From Clostridium yunnanense (GTDB taxonomy: Bacteria > Bacillota > Clostridia > Clostridiales > Clostridiaceae), in NCBI RefSeq assembly GCF_016595795.1, contig NZ_JAENHN010000006.1, positions 124,001 to 188,000 of the forward strand: a stretch of DNA of 64,000 nt. The letters are read 5' to 3'. The position numbers were made by a program, and so were the translations under genes. The notes under the pieces were generated by a model, which saw only the letters and a list, made by a program, of their open reading frames with translations, searched no databases and was not told the DNA's origin. Below are positions 1 through 8,660 of this stretch, piece after piece; positions within the stretch are counted from its first letter, which is position 1, and each line of letters begins with the position of its first letter.

Positions 1-716
1 TCTCTAAGGTATTTTATCAATGCACTACAGCAACTTCTTATATTTTTCTCTAAAAAACCTTCAACGAAATTTAAAGTGCTATATATAACCGCTTCCAAAT
101 CATTAGATGCATTAACAAGTTCGTCTAATATAACATTAAAGTTATCGTCTAAATTTATAGCAACGCTTATAACATCTTTACTTACTAGGTAACCATTAAA
201 ATTCAGAAATAAACTTGCAAAATTCTCAACTGTTCTCATACAAGTTAAATAAGCTGATTTTATATTACTATTAGCAATTAATTTCTTACAGTGACTTATA
301 TCTTTTAGTATATCTCCCAGATATACTAAGTTCCATTTCTCTCTTTCACTATCATTTATATATCTAAAGCTATTAAAAACATTGGTTATATGCTCATCCT
401 TAGAAAATATTAATTTAGAGGATATTAGTATCCTATGCATATATCCACCTATAACATTATTCTGATAAAAATTCAAAAAATTTTCCTTACTTAATAGTTT
501 CATATGTACTGAAATACCATTTTCTTCAGTATAAATATTTCTTATACTCTCTTGTTGCTCTTTCAAAATCACAAAGATATCAATATCTGAGCCTTCCCAA
601 AGATCCCCTGTAACCATACTTCCAAAAGCCATAACAGCTAGAATATCCTGATTTTCCCTTAATCTTTCAATAACAGAGGTAAAAACCTTCTGATATCTCA
701 GAATTTCATTTGTCAT
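1..716 (-). CDS. Nucleotidyltransferase-domain protein (3' end outside window)
   Basis: The frame is open from an ATG at 716, preceded by a GGGGG ribosome binding site, to the window edge, so at least 238 residues are present and the C-terminus is missing. Residues 29-50 carry the nucleotidyltransferase signature GS, a short loop, then SDIDIFVI, whose two aspartates bind the catalytic metal in the DNA polymerase beta superfamily. The rest is helical and could be a HEPN-like or aminoglycoside-nucleotidyltransferase-like partner domain; this is a guess from composition only. The substrate is unknown. No antitoxin-like gene lies beside the visible end, so a toxin-antitoxin role cannot be claimed. 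Confidence 0.78.
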   Translation of the reverse strand, partial: MTNEILRYQKVFTSVIERLRENQDILAVMAFGSMVTGDLWEGSDIDIFVILKEQQESIRNIYTEENGISVHMKLLSKENFLNFYQNNVIGGYMHRILISSKLIFSKDEHITNVFNSFRYINDSEREKWNLVYLGDILKDISHCKKLIANSNIKSAYLTCMRTVENFASLFLNFNGYLVSKDVISVAINLDDNFNVILDELVNASNDLEAVIYSTLNFVEGFLEKNIRSCCSALIKYLR

Positions 717-806
717 ATATATTAGCCCCCAATATATAATTTATTTCAGTACTTATTATACTATGAAACGTAAAACTTCACCATAATATAGTGGCAACAC
801 AAATTG

Positions 807-1028
807 TTATATGTATAGACTTTTTATTCCAATATTTTTTAATTGCATGCATTTATCACACTGAAACACATGCCTACAATCGCCATTTTCATATTCTAAC
901 TCATCTTCAGGTGCATAAGAGTCTCTAAACTCCTGTACCCTTCCTTTGTCTTCCATTTCCCCACCACATTCTGAACATGTAATTTTTATATTAGACAAAC
1001 TGTTACATAAAGGACAAATTCTTTCCAT
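807..1028 (-). CDS. Small zinc-ribbon protein
   Basis: A 73-residue protein with three CxxC pairs (Cys5/8, 18/21 and 57/60) plus Cys51 and His53, the pattern of a double zinc ribbon. The middle is acidic and probably flexible. The start is the ATG at 1028, seven bases after GGAGGG; an upstream in-frame TTG would lie inside that ribosome binding site. It is 52 bases downstream of the preceding gene on the same strand and probably cotranscribed, with a long hairpin in the gap that includes its ribosome binding site. Function is unknown; such ribbons often bind nucleic acid or protein. Confidence 0.7.
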   Translation of the reverse strand: MERICPLCNSLSNIKITCSECGGEMEDKGRVQEFRDSYAPEDELEYENGDCRHVFQCDKCMQLKNIGIKSLYI

Positions 1029-1035
1029 AATAAAT

Positions 1036-1080
1036 CCCTCCAAAAGTTTATATTATAATATAAACCTTAATTTTGGAGGG
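1036..1080 (-). promoter_or_regulatory. Hairpin enclosing the ribosome binding site of the zinc-ribbon gene
   Basis: The arms CCCTCCAAAA (1036-1045, plus strand) and TTTTGGAGGG (1071-1080) are perfect inverted repeats. Between them lies the perfect 20-base palindrome GTTTATATTATAATATAAAC (1046-1065), with only five unpaired bases (1066-1070). In the minus-strand transcript the 3' arm contains the GGAGGG that serves the ATG at 1028. The structure starts right at the stop codon of the upstream gene. Closing it would hide the ribosome binding site, so translational control is a reasonable inference; a DNA operator is the alternative. Confidence 0.6.
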
Positions 1081-1635
1081 TTATTCATAAGGATCAATAT
1101 TCTTTTCAAAAAATCTTACTCTTGTTCTAACTAAACCCCATAGTTCATCAGCCTCATCTAGTACACTTACTGCTAAATCTAGTGCTTTTTTAACTTCTCT
1201 TTTTTTGCCATAGTTATTAGCCTGAATAAGGTTCGACATACCAGCAAAATTTTGTGCTACGGTACTTAACTCGTAAATTATATCAACTAAAGGTCTAACC
1301 TTTCTATCAAAATATATTTTTTCCAACTCATTAACCTGTAGTGATTGAGTAGCAGTCTTTAGCTCATCTGTTTTTGCAATTACATCTCCAGCTAACAAGT
1401 ATTTCCCTGCAGTAGTTAAGTTATCCGATGATGACCCTGCTTGCTTCTGTTTATCAGTATTGGTTTGTAATTGATATAAAGCACTATTTGGATTTAAACC
1501 CTGACCACTAGCTGGATATATCCCCTGCCCTTGGTTGATAAATCTATCAACAGTGCCATTCAATTCATCATCTTCTTGTGTTTCCCCATCATTAGAACTA
1601 TTATTTTCCCGAAACTCTTTATCCTTTTCATCCAT
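1081..1635 (-). CDS. Hypothetical protein, helical C-terminal half
   Basis: I do not recognise the family. The product is about 184 residues. The first ~75 are polar and low complexity (Asn, Ser, Gln, Gly rich) and look disordered. Residues ~75-184 are predicted helical, with heptad-like stretches. There is no signal peptide or membrane segment. The ATG at 1635 has a weak GAGAG ten bases upstream; a TTG at 1647 abuts that GAGAG and is less likely. It is followed by the zinc-ribbon gene, likely in the same transcript. Confidence 0.6.
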   Translation of the reverse strand: MDEKDKEFRENNSSNDGETQEDDELNGTVDRFINQGQGIYPASGQGLNPNSALYQLQTNTDKQKQAGSSSDNLTTAGKYLLAGDVIAKTDELKTATQSLQVNELEKIYFDRKVRPLVDIIYELSTVAQNFAGMSNLIQANNYGKKREVKKALDLAVSVLDEADELWGLVRTRVRFFEKNIDPYE

Positions 1636-1712
1636 ATTGATATTCAACTCTCGATATTAGTCATATATATTTATATTAGACAAGTAGTTATTTTATTCAA
1701 TACTAGATAAAG

Positions 1713-3503
1713 TTAATGTTGCAGCTCAAAACTCTTACTTTTATTATAAATTTCTTCGTCTACTGTAGCTTTAATATAGGTACCATCTTCTTTATATTCT
1801 TCTTCAAGAACCTTTCCGTTTCTATGCAGAAAAGCTACCATATGCTGATCAGAATAAGGAACTAGAACTTCTATATCCCTCATTTTGTTTGGTAATTGCT
1901 TACCCATCTCTCTTAAAAGACCATCCAAATTAATCTTATTTCTAGCTGATATTTCTATTATTTCATATTGAGAGTTATTTTTTCTTAATTCCTCTACTAC
2001 ATCATTTGTTGTTTTATCGATTTTATTAAGTACTAATATTATTGGTTTTTCCCTCACACCAAGTTCTGCAAGTACACCTTCAACTGCATAAATTTGCTCT
2101 TGAGCATAAGAAGATGATGCATCAACTACATGGCATAGTATATCTGAAAATATAACTTCCTCTAATGTAGATTTGAATGCCTCAACCAAGTCATGAGGTA
2201 GTTTCCTTACAAATCCTACTGTGTCAGTAAGGGTAGCAATCCTATTATCTAAAAGCGTAATAGCTCTTGTAGTAGTATCCAAGGTTGCAAAAAGCATATC
2301 AGCTTCAAATACCTTTTCTTTATTTAGTGTATCTCTTGAAGATGCCAGGTCGCAAAGAGAATTTCTAAGCGTTGACTTTCCAGCATTAGTATATCCTACT
2401 AAGGAAATTTGAGGTATATTTTGCTTGTTTCTCTTCTCTCTTTGAGTTTCTCTATTTTTCTTTATCTTTTTAAGTTCACTAGATAAATCATAAATTTCTT
2501 CCCTAATATGTCTTCTATCAGTCTCCAGCTTCTTTTCTCCAGGTCCTCTAGTACCAATACCTCCACCTGTTCTAGATAAAACAGTACCTAATCCGCCAAG
2601 CCTTGTAAGTCTATATTTAAGCTGAGCCAACTCTACTTGAATCTTAGCTTCCCTTGTCTTAGCTCTTCTAGCAAATATCTCTAATATGAGAGTAGTTCTA
2701 TCTATTACTTTAGTTCCTATAGCTTCCTCAAGATTTCTAACTTGAGATCCAGACAATTCATCATCAAATATTATTAAATTAGCTCTATAAGTCTGTCTTA
2801 ACATAGCAATTTCAGCCACTTTTCCACTACCAATAAAATATGCAGCATCAATCTTGCTTCTATTTTGGAAAACCCTAGTTATAACAGGAATGTCACATGC
2901 ACTAGTTAATTCTTCAAGTTCATCTAAACTATCCTCACTATCACAACCAACAATAATAGCCTTTTCTGTATAATCTTCTATTACATTATTAGACTTAATA
3001 ATGTCTTCTATATGATTAATTCTATCTAATATATTCATGTTCAAAACAGCTTCAACTGATAGGTTTGTTTCTTCTTCAGTTATTAGCTTGTCGTTTTCAA
3101 CAAAACAAAAGCCTAAGGATAGATCAGCAACTTTCCCCTCAGATACTCCTATCGCTACTATGCAATCAAGTTTTAACTTAAGCAAAGCAGATAAATCTAA
3201 AGCCGATAGATTTGATACCCCATTTGGGTGAGTATGTATTATTCTTACACCGGATAACTTTTTTTCACTTATATCAATTAGCGGCATTTCAACTGATGTA
3301 CTATCCCCGATAGCTACACTTACAACTGAGCCTTTTCTATCAATAGCAACACTTACTTCTCTCTCTAATGTATTGGTAACCTCTGCCATCTTATCTACTA
3401 TTTCTTCTATACAAACAGAGTATTTAGGTATCTTATAATCATAAATACTCTCCAGTTCATTTAATATACTATTTTTTACGCCTTCAACGTTTCCATATAT
3501 CAT
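1713..3503 (-). CDS. hflX: HflX GTPase with N-terminal JAMM-like domain
   Basis: A 596-residue protein. Residues ~180-596 are a full HflX: the glycine-rich signature GGGIGTRGPGEKKLETDRR at 313-331, P-loop GYTNAGKST at 370-378, DTVGF at 427-431 and NKID at 493-496. HflX GTPases split stalled or stressed 70S ribosomes. The first ~140 residues are an extra domain containing HTH at 90-92, Ser100 and Asp103, which fits the JAMM metalloprotease spacing HxHx(7)SxxD. Typical HflX is about 430 residues, so this is a fusion. The start ATG follows AAAGGAGGTG. The gene is monocistronic and divergent from hpt. The GTPase assignment is firm; protease activity of the extra domain is inferred from the motif only. 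Confidence 0.93.
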   Translation of the reverse strand: MIYGNVEGVKNSILNELESIYDYKIPKYSVCIEEIVDKMAEVTNTLEREVSVAIDRKGSVVSVAIGDSTSVEMPLIDISEKKLSGVRIIHTHPNGVSNLSALDLSALLKLKLDCIVAIGVSEGKVADLSLGFCFVENDKLITEEETNLSVEAVLNMNILDRINHIEDIIKSNNVIEDYTEKAIIVGCDSEDSLDELEELTSACDIPVITRVFQNRSKIDAAYFIGSGKVAEIAMLRQTYRANLIIFDDELSGSQVRNLEEAIGTKVIDRTTLILEIFARRAKTREAKIQVELAQLKYRLTRLGGLGTVLSRTGGGIGTRGPGEKKLETDRRHIREEIYDLSSELKKIKKNRETQREKRNKQNIPQISLVGYTNAGKSTLRNSLCDLASSRDTLNKEKVFEADMLFATLDTTTRAITLLDNRIATLTDTVGFVRKLPHDLVEAFKSTLEEVIFSDILCHVVDASSSYAQEQIYAVEGVLAELGVREKPIILVLNKIDKTTNDVVEELRKNNSQYEIIEISARNKINLDGLLREMGKQLPNKMRDIEVLVPYSDQHMVAFLHRNGKVLEEEYKEDGTYIKATVDEEIYNKSKSFELQH

Positions 3504-3825
3504 AATATAAGCACCTCCTTTAAGGTATATCCTTACTTGACAACTTTCATATTATTTTATATTATAAAAACAACTTTGTAAATGTTGCTATCTTATTTTG
3601 AACGTTTTATAAAGATTCTATTTACAAATAAAAATAAATTTATTTTAAAATAAATTTCGGTTACAGATAATTAGTTAAACTTTCCTTGTAACTATTACAA
3701 ACGAATAAAATATATTTTTTTATTGTGGATAAAAATTAAAGATATATTAGTATTTTATTAAAACATATAAATCCAACAATAAAGAAATATATAATTATAT
3801 AATTTAATTTTGATGGAGGATCATC
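3504..3825. other. Divergent intergenic region hflX/hpt
   Basis: This 322-base gap holds the promoters of two divergent genes. It is extremely AT-rich. The only clear structure is a perfect 22-base AT-only palindrome at 3636-3657. No riboswitch or small gene was found. Confidence 0.5.
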
Positions 3826-4353
3826 ATGGAGGATAAAAACCGTAATATACTTTTTAGTGAAGAACAAATTTCAGCTAGAATAAAAGAAATAGGTAAAGTT
3901 ATAACAGAAGATTATAAAGGTAAGAATCTATATGTTTTATCTTTATTAAGAGGTAGCTTTATATTTGCTGCTGATTTAGTTAGAAATATAGATACAAATG
4001 CAAAAATAGGTTTTATGACTACTTCAAGCTATGGACATTCAGAAGAAACTACTGGTGTAGTAAAGATTGTTAATGATATTCCTGATAATATAGAAGGCTA
4101 TGATGTACTAATAGTTGATGACATAGTTGATTCAGGTATCACTATGGATTTCGTTGTAAATCATGTCAAGAAATTTGGTGCTTCATCTGTAAAGACTTGT
4201 GTGCTATTAGATAAGCCTTCAAGAAGAAAGGTATCTATAGAACCTAATTACTGCTGTTTCCAAATTGAAGATGTTTTTGTAGTTGGTTATGGACTTAACT
4301 ACGGGGATTACTATAGAAATGTTCCTTATGTATTTAACTGGGAAGAAAAATAA
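3826..4353 (+). CDS. hpt: Hypoxanthine phosphoribosyltransferase
   Basis: A 175-residue type I phosphoribosyltransferase that converts hypoxanthine (and guanine) plus PRPP to IMP (GMP) for purine salvage. The PRPP-binding loop VLIVDDIVDSGITM is at about residues 94-107, and the LSLLRGSF segment near residue 40 is typical of Hpt. The length fits the family. ATG follows TGGAGGATC. A strong bidirectional terminator lies immediately downstream, so the gene is monocistronic. Confidence 0.95.
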   Translation: MEDKNRNILFSEEQISARIKEIGKVITEDYKGKNLYVLSLLRGSFIFAADLVRNIDTNAKIGFMTTSSYGHSEETTGVVKIVNDIPDNIEGYDVLIVDDIVDSGITMDFVVNHVKKFGASSVKTCVLLDKPSRRKVSIEPNYCCFQIEDVFVVGYGLNYGDYYRNVPYVFNWEEK

Positions 4354-4380
4354 AACACACTTTGTGTGTTTTATTTTTTT
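4352..4380. terminator. Bidirectional terminator hpt/yunB
   Basis: The arms AAAACACAC (4352-4360) and GTGTGTTTT (4364-4372) flank a TTT loop and a T-run follows. It serves hpt on the plus strand and overlaps the end of the convergent yunB gene. Confidence 0.85.
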
Positions 4381-5030
4381 ATTCCATCCGTATTTAAATC
4401 TATAGATGTTCTTGGAATTTTTCCTACTATTACTGTTTCAGCTATAGGTATTTGATTTTTCACTTCTACCTCATCATGCTCTAATGGAATTATTACCTTC
4501 ATCTTAGTGTAAACTTCAATATAAATTTTATGTCTAGTTTGATTTATTCCTGCAGTTTCAAAATCTGAAGAATATTTTGTTTCTATTCTTCCCAAAGGCT
4601 CCATTTTCACTGTAATTTTGGGTCCCCAATATGACATTATATTGCTTTTAGTTATATATCCTAATGGTAGTTTTATGCCAACTGATCCAATGGAATTAAG
4701 TTCTTTTTGTGATTTTAAAGCAACCTCTGAGGCAATAGCACTCATCTTTACAGTATCAGCCTTTAGCATTACGATATTCCCTTCTTTATCCTTGTCCACC
4801 CTTATTATGTCATCATAATTAAACTTCTCTGAATAAACCTCTAATATATTTTGGTTTATTATTTCCGTAGCTTTAGATCTCATTTCAGCATTTGCCACTA
4901 CCATAACTGTTGGAGTAATAATTTTATCAAAATAGTATATAAAACAGGAAAAAGTGGATATGATTACAAGTGAACATGAAATAATTATTATTTTTAATTT
5001 TTTGTATTTGCTTGTCCTAATTTTTTTCAC
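4371..5030 (-). CDS. yunB: Sporulation protein YunB
   Basis: A 219-residue protein with an N-terminal membrane segment at about residues 12-32, then a soluble domain matching the YunB family (residues such as IINQNILE near the N-terminal side and GSVGIKLPLGYIT in the middle). In Bacillus, YunB is made in the mother cell under sigma-E and is needed for normal spore formation. The start is GTG at 5030 with a poor ribosome binding site. The gene is convergent with hpt and divergent from the penicillin-binding protein gene. Confidence 0.88.
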   Translation of the reverse strand: MKKIRTSKYKKLKIIIISCSLVIISTFSCFIYYFDKIITPTVMVVANAEMRSKATEIINQNILEVYSEKFNYDDIIRVDKDKEGNIVMLKADTVKMSAIASEVALKSQKELNSIGSVGIKLPLGYITKSNIMSYWGPKITVKMEPLGRIETKYSSDFETAGINQTRHKIYIEVYTKMKVIIPLEHDEVEVKNQIPIAETVIVGKIPRTSIDLNTDGIKK

Positions 5031-5122
5031 CTACTTATCATAGTGTATTCATCTTATTAATATGCTATAATATTGTAGAATATTTTTATTTCCTGCTTGA
5101 AATTAAATTTTAGGAGGATGAG

Positions 5123-7654
5123 ATGGCAGAGAAGAAGAAAAAGAATATAAATAACAAACGTAAAAAGAAGAAGAAGTCTAGGAAAATACTTAGAATATTT
5201 CTATTTTCATTTTTATTTTTAATATTATCGGCATTTGTAGTTGGTGGTGGGTACGTTTATGCAATAGTAAAGAACGCACCTGAATTAAACGTAAATAACG
5301 TTCTTTCACTTAGCCAACAATCCCGTATATATGATAATAAAGAACAGTTAATGGATAATGTTCAAACCGACGTTCAACGTATCGTTGTATCTTCCGATGA
5401 TATTCCTAAATCACTTAAGGATGCTTTTGTCTCTATTGAAGATGAAAGATTTTATGAACACAAAGGAATTGATGCCCAAAGAATACTTGGAGCTCTTTAT
5501 ATTGATGTTAAGAATATAGTTACAGGAAAAAGAGGACTTCATGGTGCATCAACTTTAACTCAACAATTACTTAAAAACACTATTTTAACTAGTGCTGTTA
5601 CGACACAAAGAAAAATAACTGAAATGTATTTATCATTAAAATTAGAGGGACTTCTAACTAAACAACAAATATTAGAAGCCTATCTAAACACAATCCCATT
5701 AGGTGGACAGGTATATGGCGTTGAGGCCGCTTCACTTAAATATTTTGGTCAAAGTGTAAAAGACAAAAAATTAACTTTAGTACAGTGTGCTTACCTTGCA
5801 GGTATGAATCAGGCACCTTCATACTATGATGCATTTTCACCACAAAATCAAAAGAGTCCTACATCTTATCGTAATAGAACAAAGACTGTTCTATCAAAGA
5901 TGCTAGAAAAAGAAACAATAACCCAAGCTCAGTACGATCAGGCAATTAAAGATGTTGATGCAGGAAACTTTGGATTCCAACAAAAAACAAGCGTTACTGA
6001 GAAGATGAATTTTGAATGGTTTTCAAGACCTGTTATACAACAAGTAAAGAATGATTTGATGCAAAAATATAAATATTCTGAGGCTGAAGCTTCAAAAATG
6101 CTAACTAATGGTGGTTTGAAAATATATACTACTATGGATAGAGATCTTCAGCAAGCTACGCAACAATTACTTGATGACAACAATAACTTTAATTTATCAA
6201 ATAATAAAAATGAATTTTATGAATCTGGAAGCTACAAATGGCCTAAACTTCAAGCTTCAGCTACAATAATGGATTACAAAACAGGTCAAGTTAAAGCCAT
6301 GGTAGGCGGTAGAGGCAATCAACCTCCTATGAGCATAAACAGAGCCTATAGTACTTCAGGCCTTCGATCAGTAGGTTCTGCAACAAAACCACTTACTGTA
6401 TACGGACCTGCAATAGACATGAAGCTACTGACCCCAGCTAGTGCAGAGGAAGATACTCCTTTGCCTGAAGAAATAAGCAAAAAGTATCCTAGGGACGAAA
6501 AGGGGCAACTTTGGAACCCTCAAAATGAGGATCATGCCTACAAAGGAACTATATCATTAAGAGATGCACTTAAATATTCAAGAAACCCTGTTGCAGTAAA
6601 GATTGAAGATGCAATAGGTACTAATGTAGGATTATCTTATGGCGAAAAATTTGGTCTTAAATACAATAAAGCTTCAAAATCAAGTATAGCAACTTTAGCC
6701 CTGGGTCAGTTTAACAATGATCCAAAGGATAGAGATGGTGGAAACAGCTATATAATGGCTGCAGCCTATGGAACCTTCGGTAATTCAGGTGTATACACTG
6801 AGCCAATTTTATATACTACAGTTAAAGATGCTACCGGTAAGGTTATACTTGATAATACACCTGAAACAAGAAAGATATTATCTCCTCAATCAGCATATGT
6901 GATGTATGATTTACTAAAAGGACCTGTTAGCTGGTCATCTGCTCCAGCAAAGTTCGGAGATATACCAGTAGCTGGTAAAACAGGTACTACTACTGATAAT
7001 AAAGATTTATGGTTCTCAGGGTTAACTCCTTACTTATCAGGCGCTGTATGGGTAGGTTACGATCAACCAACTACCCTTAAAGGTTTCAGTGGATCTGCTG
7101 TTTCACCAATTTGGGGTAAGATTATGGCTGTAGCTCATAAGGGACTACAATCTAAAGAAATAGAAATGCCTTCTGGAATTGTGAAAGCTTCTGTTTGTAT
7201 AGACTCTGGAAAGTCCCCTACTGATTTATGCAGCAAAGATTCTAGAGGCAACAGAGTTGTTCAGGATATATTTATAGATGGTACTCAACCTACAGCACTA
7301 TGTGATGTTCACGTAACAGCTAAGATAAATAAAGCTAATGGTAAACTTGCCACTGACAATACTCCTGCGAGCTTAATTGAAGAAAGAGTATTTGTTAAAA
7401 ATTCAACTCAAGCAGGGATAGGATTACCAACGGAGCAGGATGATACAAAACCTACTTCACCACCTACAAATACAAATGGAAACAATACTTCCAACGGCAC
7501 TAACACTAATAATAGTGGAGCAAATACCGGAACAAACGGTACGAATAACAACACTGATTCTACTAATAACTCTTCAAACAACAATACTAATAATAACACT
7601 TGGACTCCAGCCAATGGCAACACCAATAACACTAATGGAAATTCAAATCACTAA
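5123..7654 (+). CDS. pbpA: Class A penicillin-binding protein 1A
   Basis: An 843-residue bifunctional peptidoglycan synthase. It has a Lys-rich cytoplasmic tail, one membrane anchor (about 22-48), a family-51 glycosyltransferase domain (catalytic Glu106 in EDERF; HGASTLTQQLLKN at 140-152) and a transpeptidase domain with S419-x-x-K422, S486-x-N488 and KTG at 619-621. The last ~85 residues are Asn/Thr rich and low complexity, probably a flexible wall-facing tail. ATG follows AGGAGGATGAG. It stands alone between two terminators. Confidence 0.95.
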   Translation: MAEKKKKNINNKRKKKKKSRKILRIFLFSFLFLILSAFVVGGGYVYAIVKNAPELNVNNVLSLSQQSRIYDNKEQLMDNVQTDVQRIVVSSDDIPKSLKDAFVSIEDERFYEHKGIDAQRILGALYIDVKNIVTGKRGLHGASTLTQQLLKNTILTSAVTTQRKITEMYLSLKLEGLLTKQQILEAYLNTIPLGGQVYGVEAASLKYFGQSVKDKKLTLVQCAYLAGMNQAPSYYDAFSPQNQKSPTSYRNRTKTVLSKMLEKETITQAQYDQAIKDVDAGNFGFQQKTSVTEKMNFEWFSRPVIQQVKNDLMQKYKYSEAEASKMLTNGGLKIYTTMDRDLQQATQQLLDDNNNFNLSNNKNEFYESGSYKWPKLQASATIMDYKTGQVKAMVGGRGNQPPMSINRAYSTSGLRSVGSATKPLTVYGPAIDMKLLTPASAEEDTPLPEEISKKYPRDEKGQLWNPQNEDHAYKGTISLRDALKYSRNPVAVKIEDAIGTNVGLSYGEKFGLKYNKASKSSIATLALGQFNNDPKDRDGGNSYIMAAAYGTFGNSGVYTEPILYTTVKDATGKVILDNTPETRKILSPQSAYVMYDLLKGPVSWSSAPAKFGDIPVAGKTGTTTDNKDLWFSGLTPYLSGAVWVGYDQPTTLKGFSGSAVSPIWGKIMAVAHKGLQSKEIEMPSGIVKASVCIDSGKSPTDLCSKDSRGNRVVQDIFIDGTQPTALCDVHVTAKINKANGKLATDNTPASLIEERVFVKNSTQAGIGLPTEQDDTKPTSPPTNTNGNNTSNGTNTNNSGANTGTNGTNNNTDSTNNSSNNNTNNNTWTPANGNTNNTNGNSNH

Positions 7655-7684
7655 AAAAGGTAGCTCTTACGAGCTACCTTTTTT
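7653..7684. terminator. Bidirectional terminator after pbpA
   Basis: Perfect arms AAAAAAGGTAGCTC (7653-7666) and GAGCTACCTTTTTT (7671-7684) with a four-base loop. It ends pbpA and the convergent gene at 7683. Confidence 0.93.
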
Positions 7685-8081
7685 ACATCATTCTCTGAAA
7701 AGCAATTTCCTTTTCTAAGCATTTATTATCTATATCAATATTTATTCTATATATTTTAGGACACCCTACTTCTCTCCACTTTTTCATATATTTCGCATTG
7801 GCTTCTACTTCATAATAATAACATTCATCATATTCATCAGAAAACTCTAAGAAACTATTTACACTATTCTTATGTATTTTCAGCAAATTCTTATCTAAAT
7901 TATTTACTATTATGGCAAGGTATTTTAAAGGAATAACATAAGGATACATACTCTTTCCCTTTAACTTCTTGCTATCCAATAAGCACCTTCTTACTATTGG
8001 GTTTTCTCCAAATCCATCTTTTATATGTGCTCTTAGAATTAAGTTTCCAGTTCTATTTTTTTCAATTTTAATTCCAATCAT
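7683..8081 (-). CDS. Hypothetical protein, about 132 residues
   Basis: I do not recognise the family. The product is a basic-to-neutral soluble protein with mixed strand and helix pattern and no membrane segment. The best start is ATG at 8081, nine bases after AGAAGG; two further ATGs upstream (8099, 8090) would overlap that site. It is convergent with pbpA, sharing its terminator, and lies 45 bases downstream of the DUF2721 gene on the same strand, so the two may be cotranscribed. Confidence 0.6.
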   Translation of the reverse strand: MIGIKIEKNRTGNLILRAHIKDGFGENPIVRRCLLDSKKLKGKSMYPYVIPLKYLAIIVNNLDKNLLKIHKNSVNSFLEFSDEYDECYYYEVEANAKYMKKWREVGCPKIYRINIDIDNKCLEKEIAFQRMM

Positions 8082-8126
8082 TATATTCATCCTTCTCATT
8101 TGTAAAAGTGATATTTAGCTTAATCT

Positions 8127-8552
8127 CTATTCAGTTTTATTTCTATCATTTAGTTTATTACTCATTTCAGTCAAATCTTCTAATTGATATACTATAGCAT
8201 TTACTGATATCTGCAGTTCTAACAATGAAAGCAATAATGATATTAGAAGTGCTACTAAGCTTATACCAAAAGTAATCTGCCCTATAACTTGTTTATTTAA
8301 AAATAATGCTAGCATAGATAAAACACATAAGAAGAAACTAAATACTCCCATAGTTTGCATGTATTTAATAAGTCTTACCCTTTTATTTAGATTATTTATT
8401 TGTGCCAAAATTCGTTTTTCTGGTATTTTTCTATACTGTAGATCAAGTTGTCTAAGCAGTTGGGCTAATGTAGCAAACCTGCTAGTATATGCAGATATAA
8501 GAAGAGAAATAGCTGTAAAAAGCAATGCTGGTGTTGTAAGCTCAAGCTTCAA
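8127..8552 (-). CDS. DUF2721 family membrane protein
   Basis: A 141-residue integral membrane protein whose start region (LTTPALLFTAISLLISAYTS) is typical of DUF2721. It has one N-terminal and two C-terminal membrane segments, the latter around residues 75-125, with a charged cytoplasmic stretch between. The start is a TTG at 8552, five bases after AGGAGGG; longer in-frame versions read through the ribosome binding site. The function of the family is not known. Confidence 0.75.
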   Translation of the reverse strand: MKLELTTPALLFTAISLLISAYTSRFATLAQLLRQLDLQYRKIPEKRILAQINNLNKRVRLIKYMQTMGVFSFFLCVLSMLALFLNKQVIGQITFGISLVALLISLLLSLLELQISVNAIVYQLEDLTEMSNKLNDRNKTE

Positions 8553-8660
8553 AATATCCCTCCTAAAAATAAATTGGCTATAGAATGTTAAATCCATTGT
8601 ATAAGATCACCAACATACTATAGTCATCAAATATACCTTTAAATGTTTCTCTAATATCTT

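Noticed and set aside
7408-7632. Open frames antisense to, and out of frame with, the end of pbpA
   Set aside because: They are products of the low-complexity Asn/Thr tail codons; no ribosome binding site or recognisable protein.
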